DNA of 6,392 nt from Bauldia sp. (GTDB lineage: Bacteria > Pseudomonadota > Alphaproteobacteria > Rhizobiales > Kaistiaceae). Location of the stretch: positions 1 through 6,392 of the forward strand of contig JAGRKY010000034.1 of assembly GCA_020442095.1 (NCBI GenBank). The letters run 5' to 3'. Of this stretch, positions 5,422 to 6,392 are shown piece by piece. The notes under the pieces were generated by a model. The model saw only the letters and a program-made list of their open reading frames with translations. It had not been told where the DNA came from and searched no databases. Numbering within the stretch: the first letter of the stretch is position 1; each line of letters opens with the position of its first letter. Made by a program: the position numbers and the translations under genes.

Positions 5422-6392
5422 ATGAGCGATACTGTCAAATTTCTTCTCGACGAAAGCCGTATTCCGAAGACCTGGTACAACATCGCGGCCGATCTGCCCG
5501 AGCCGCTGGCGCCGCCGCTCCATCCCGGCACCAAGCAGCCGATCGGCCCGGCCGACCTGGCGCCGCTGTTCCCGATGGGCCTCATCCTCCAGGAGGTCAG
5601 CCAGGAGCGCGAGATCGAGATCCCGGAGCCGGTGAGGGAGATCTACCGGCAGTGGCGCCCCGCTCCCCTCTTCCGCGCACGTCGCCTCGAGAAAGCGCTC
5701 CAGACGCCCGCGAAGATCTACTACAAGTACGAAGGCGTGAGCCCGACCGGCAGCCACAAGCCGAACACCGCCGTCGCGCAAGCGTTCTACAACAAGGACG
5801 CCGGGATCCACCGGATCACGACCGAAACCGGCGCAGGTCAGTGGGGCTCGTCTCTCGCGTTCGCCGGAGCGATCTTCGGAATCGACATCGACGTCTACAT
5901 GGTGCGGGTGAGCTTCGAGCAGAAGCCGTACCGAAAGGCGCTGATGGAAGCGTTCGGCGCACGCTGCGTCGCGAGTCCCTCGACCGAAACCGCCTCGGGC
6001 CGCGCCATCCTCGAGAAGAATCCGAACTCGACCGGAAGCCTCGGCATCGCGATCTCGGAAGCCGTCGAGATGGCCGCGCAGCGCGACGACACGAAGTACG
6101 CGCTCGGCAGCGTGCTGAACCACGTCCTCCTCCATCAGACCGTGGCCGGGATCGAGGCGATCGAGCAGATGGAGATGGCGGGCTACTGGCCGGACATCGT
6201 CATCGGCTGCGCCGGCGGCGGCTCGAACTTCGGCGGCATCGCCTTCCCGTTCATCGGCAAGAAGCTGCGCGAGGGCAAGGACGTGCGGATCATCGCGGCG
6301 GAGCCGGCGGCCTGCCCGACGCTGACGCGCGGCGTCTACGCCTACGATTTCGGCGATACCGGGCACCTGACGCCGCTGGTCAAGATGCACAC
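5422..6392 (+). CDS. TrpB-like PLP-dependent enzyme (TrpB2 type), 3' end outside window
   Basis: Fold-type II PLP enzyme related to the tryptophan synthase beta subunit. The 323 visible residues run off the window; full-length relatives have about 420-455. The TrpB2 N-terminal block [20 protein letters not shown] (18-37) is present, then [16 protein letters not shown] (78-93). The PLP Schiff-base Lys113 sits in [11 protein letters not shown], the catalytic Glu135 in TETGAGQWG, and the cofactor phosphate loop is [10 protein letters not shown] (263-272). The ATG at 5422 has GGGAGGG (5411-5417) just upstream. TrpB2 proteins usually occur without a TrpA partner, and no trpA is seen. The reaction is uncertain: tryptophan formation from free indole and serine or phosphoserine is known for some relatives, but beta-elimination or beta-replacement on another amino acid is possible. 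The neighbours are catabolic rather than trp genes, favouring the second reading. Confidence 0.9.
   Translation, partial: MSDTVKFLLDESRIPKTWYNIAADLPEPLAPPLHPGTKQPIGPADLAPLFPMGLILQEVSQEREIEIPEPVREIYRQWRPAPLFRARRLEKALQTPAKIYYKYEGVSPTGSHKPNTAVAQAFYNKDAGIHRITTETGAGQWGSSLAFAGAIFGIDIDVYMVRVSFEQKPYRKALMEAFGARCVASPSTETASGRAILEKNPNSTGSLGIAISEAVEMAAQRDDTKYALGSVLNHVLLHQTVAGIEAIEQMEMAGYWPDIVIGCAGGGSNFGGIAFPFIGKKLREGKDVRIIAAEPAACPTLTRGVYAYDFGDTGHLTPLVKMH

Noticed and set aside
5368..6390. 340-codon minus-strand frame at the right edge
   Set aside because: It is antisense to the TrpB-like gene; the Arg/Asp/Leu-rich sequence is typical of an antisense shadow.

Overview
The window is GC-rich (about two-thirds G+C by eye) with strong G/C preference at third codon positions. 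The PssA form at the left edge and the closest-looking protein types suggest an alphaproteobacterium, probably Hyphomicrobiales or a neighbouring order. This is inference; no rRNA or other taxonomic marker is present. I see no tRNA, insertion sequence, prophage gene or CRISPR array.

Layout. (1) 1-441, plus strand: the C-terminal half of the phosphatidylserine synthase PssA, cut by the window edge. (2) 596-1507, plus: a PuuE-type allantoinase of the polysaccharide-deacetylase fold. (3) 1538-2449, minus: a class I aldolase/lyase of the dihydrodipicolinate synthase (DapA/NanA) superfamily, convergent with puuE and ending 30 bp from it. (4) 2450-3080: a 631-bp divergent intergenic region with no convincing protein gene. 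It holds a perfect DnaA-box 9-mer, a tandem 10-bp repeat, a run of nested inverted repeats at 2704-2855, a strong terminator-like hairpin at 2885-2916 and an extended -10 promoter candidate at 2947-2955. (5) 3081-4181, plus: a periplasmic ABC-transporter solute-binding protein. (6) 4437-5309, plus: an Fe(II)/2-oxoglutarate dioxygenase of the phytanoyl-CoA dioxygenase (PhyH) family. (7) 5422 to the right edge, plus: a TrpB-like PLP enzyme of the TrpB2 type, open at the window end.

How the genes may work together. pssA is a housekeeping membrane-lipid gene and marks the edge of a conserved region. The rest looks like accessory catabolism of small nitrogenous compounds: a solute-binding protein for capture, a PhyH dioxygenase that could hydroxylate the substrate, a fold-type II PLP enzyme that could eliminate or replace a beta substituent, a divergently transcribed aldolase for 2-oxo acids, and a ureide-ring hydrolase. 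The order SBP-PhyH-TrpB-like with no permease or ATPase in view does not match a pathway I recognise. It is the best candidate here for something undescribed, but any shared pathway is inference. The gaps between these genes (255 and 112 bp) are wide enough for each to have its own promoter, so a single operon is not established.
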